Shown in pieces: positions 5,735 to 5,747 of a stretch of 5,747 nucleotides of DNA (its first letter is position 1; every line of letters begins with the position of its first letter). The position numbers and the translations under genes are program-made. The stretch is taken from contig JAHIZN010000263.1 of NCBI GenBank assembly GCA_018814245.1, positions 1-5,747 on the forward strand. Direction: 5' to 3'. Source of the DNA: a bacterium. GTDB lineage: Bacteria > UBA9089 > CG2-30-40-21. The notes under the pieces are model-generated. The model saw only the letters and a program-made list of their open reading frames with translations, was not told the origin of the DNA and searched no databases.

Positions 5735-5747
5735 TTAACGGACACCC

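Larger units (their letters stand above)
5433..5747. other. Gene-free region upstream of trpA: leader, promoter and repeat patch
   Basis: From the gene outwards it holds the trpA ribosome binding site, an untranslated leader of about 85 nt, a promoter (5525-5554) with an overlapping palindrome, and then a patch of small hairpin repeats from about 5590 to the window edge. No leader peptide with tandem Trp codons and no convincing attenuator stem is seen in the leader. The short frames on both strands across 5491-5745 run through the repeats and are not called as genes. Confidence 0.6.

Noticed and set aside
4501..5735. CRISPR array, because a 27-bp repeat recurs
   Set aside because: There are only two exact copies, inverted and more than 1 kb apart with a gene between them, and no regular spacers.
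5551..5745. Minus-strand 64-codon frame upstream of trpA
   Set aside because: It covers two REP-like hairpins and the GAATGCAGG repeat and ends at the trpA promoter. The hydrophobic stretch is short, and there is no good start signal within the window.

Overview
This 5.7 kb window comes from a moderately AT-rich Gram-negative bacterium. The secretin implies an outer membrane. Planctomycetes/anammox-like, Nitrospirota-like or Desulfobacterota-like lineages all seem possible, but nothing here fixes the taxon. All three convincing genes lie on the minus strand, so transcription runs from the right edge to the left edge.

Right to left, the layout is as follows. (1) 5433-5747 is a gene-free leader: a repeat patch (about 5590-5735) followed by a good sigma70-type promoter with a palindrome over its -35 box. 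(2) 4617-5432 is a complete trpA (tryptophan synthase alpha chain) with both catalytic acids; trpB is not beside it. (3) 4064-4616 is a gap almost completely filled by a 507-bp composite repeat element (4103-4609). Its ends match a compact 119-bp element at 49-167, and it contains a second 128-bp inverted-repeat element and two GTAG-headed hairpins. (4) 2417-4063 is a nine-helix membrane sensor with a GAF domain and a short, degenerate HD-GYP-like tail. (5) 253-2301 is a secretin with four tandem STN (N0-like) modules. (6) 1-252 is intergenic, with the compact element flanked by a 4-bp direct repeat, plus a small hairpin.

The sensor and secretin are co-directional, 115 bp apart, and could be co-transcribed. 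No other secretion, pilus or assembly gene is visible, so their joint role is unknown. trpA is probably an independent unit. The most unusual content is the layered set of small non-coding repeats between genes (MITE-like and REP-like, with no transposase in the window), the four-STN orphan secretin, and the sensor whose output domain lacks the residues needed for catalysis.
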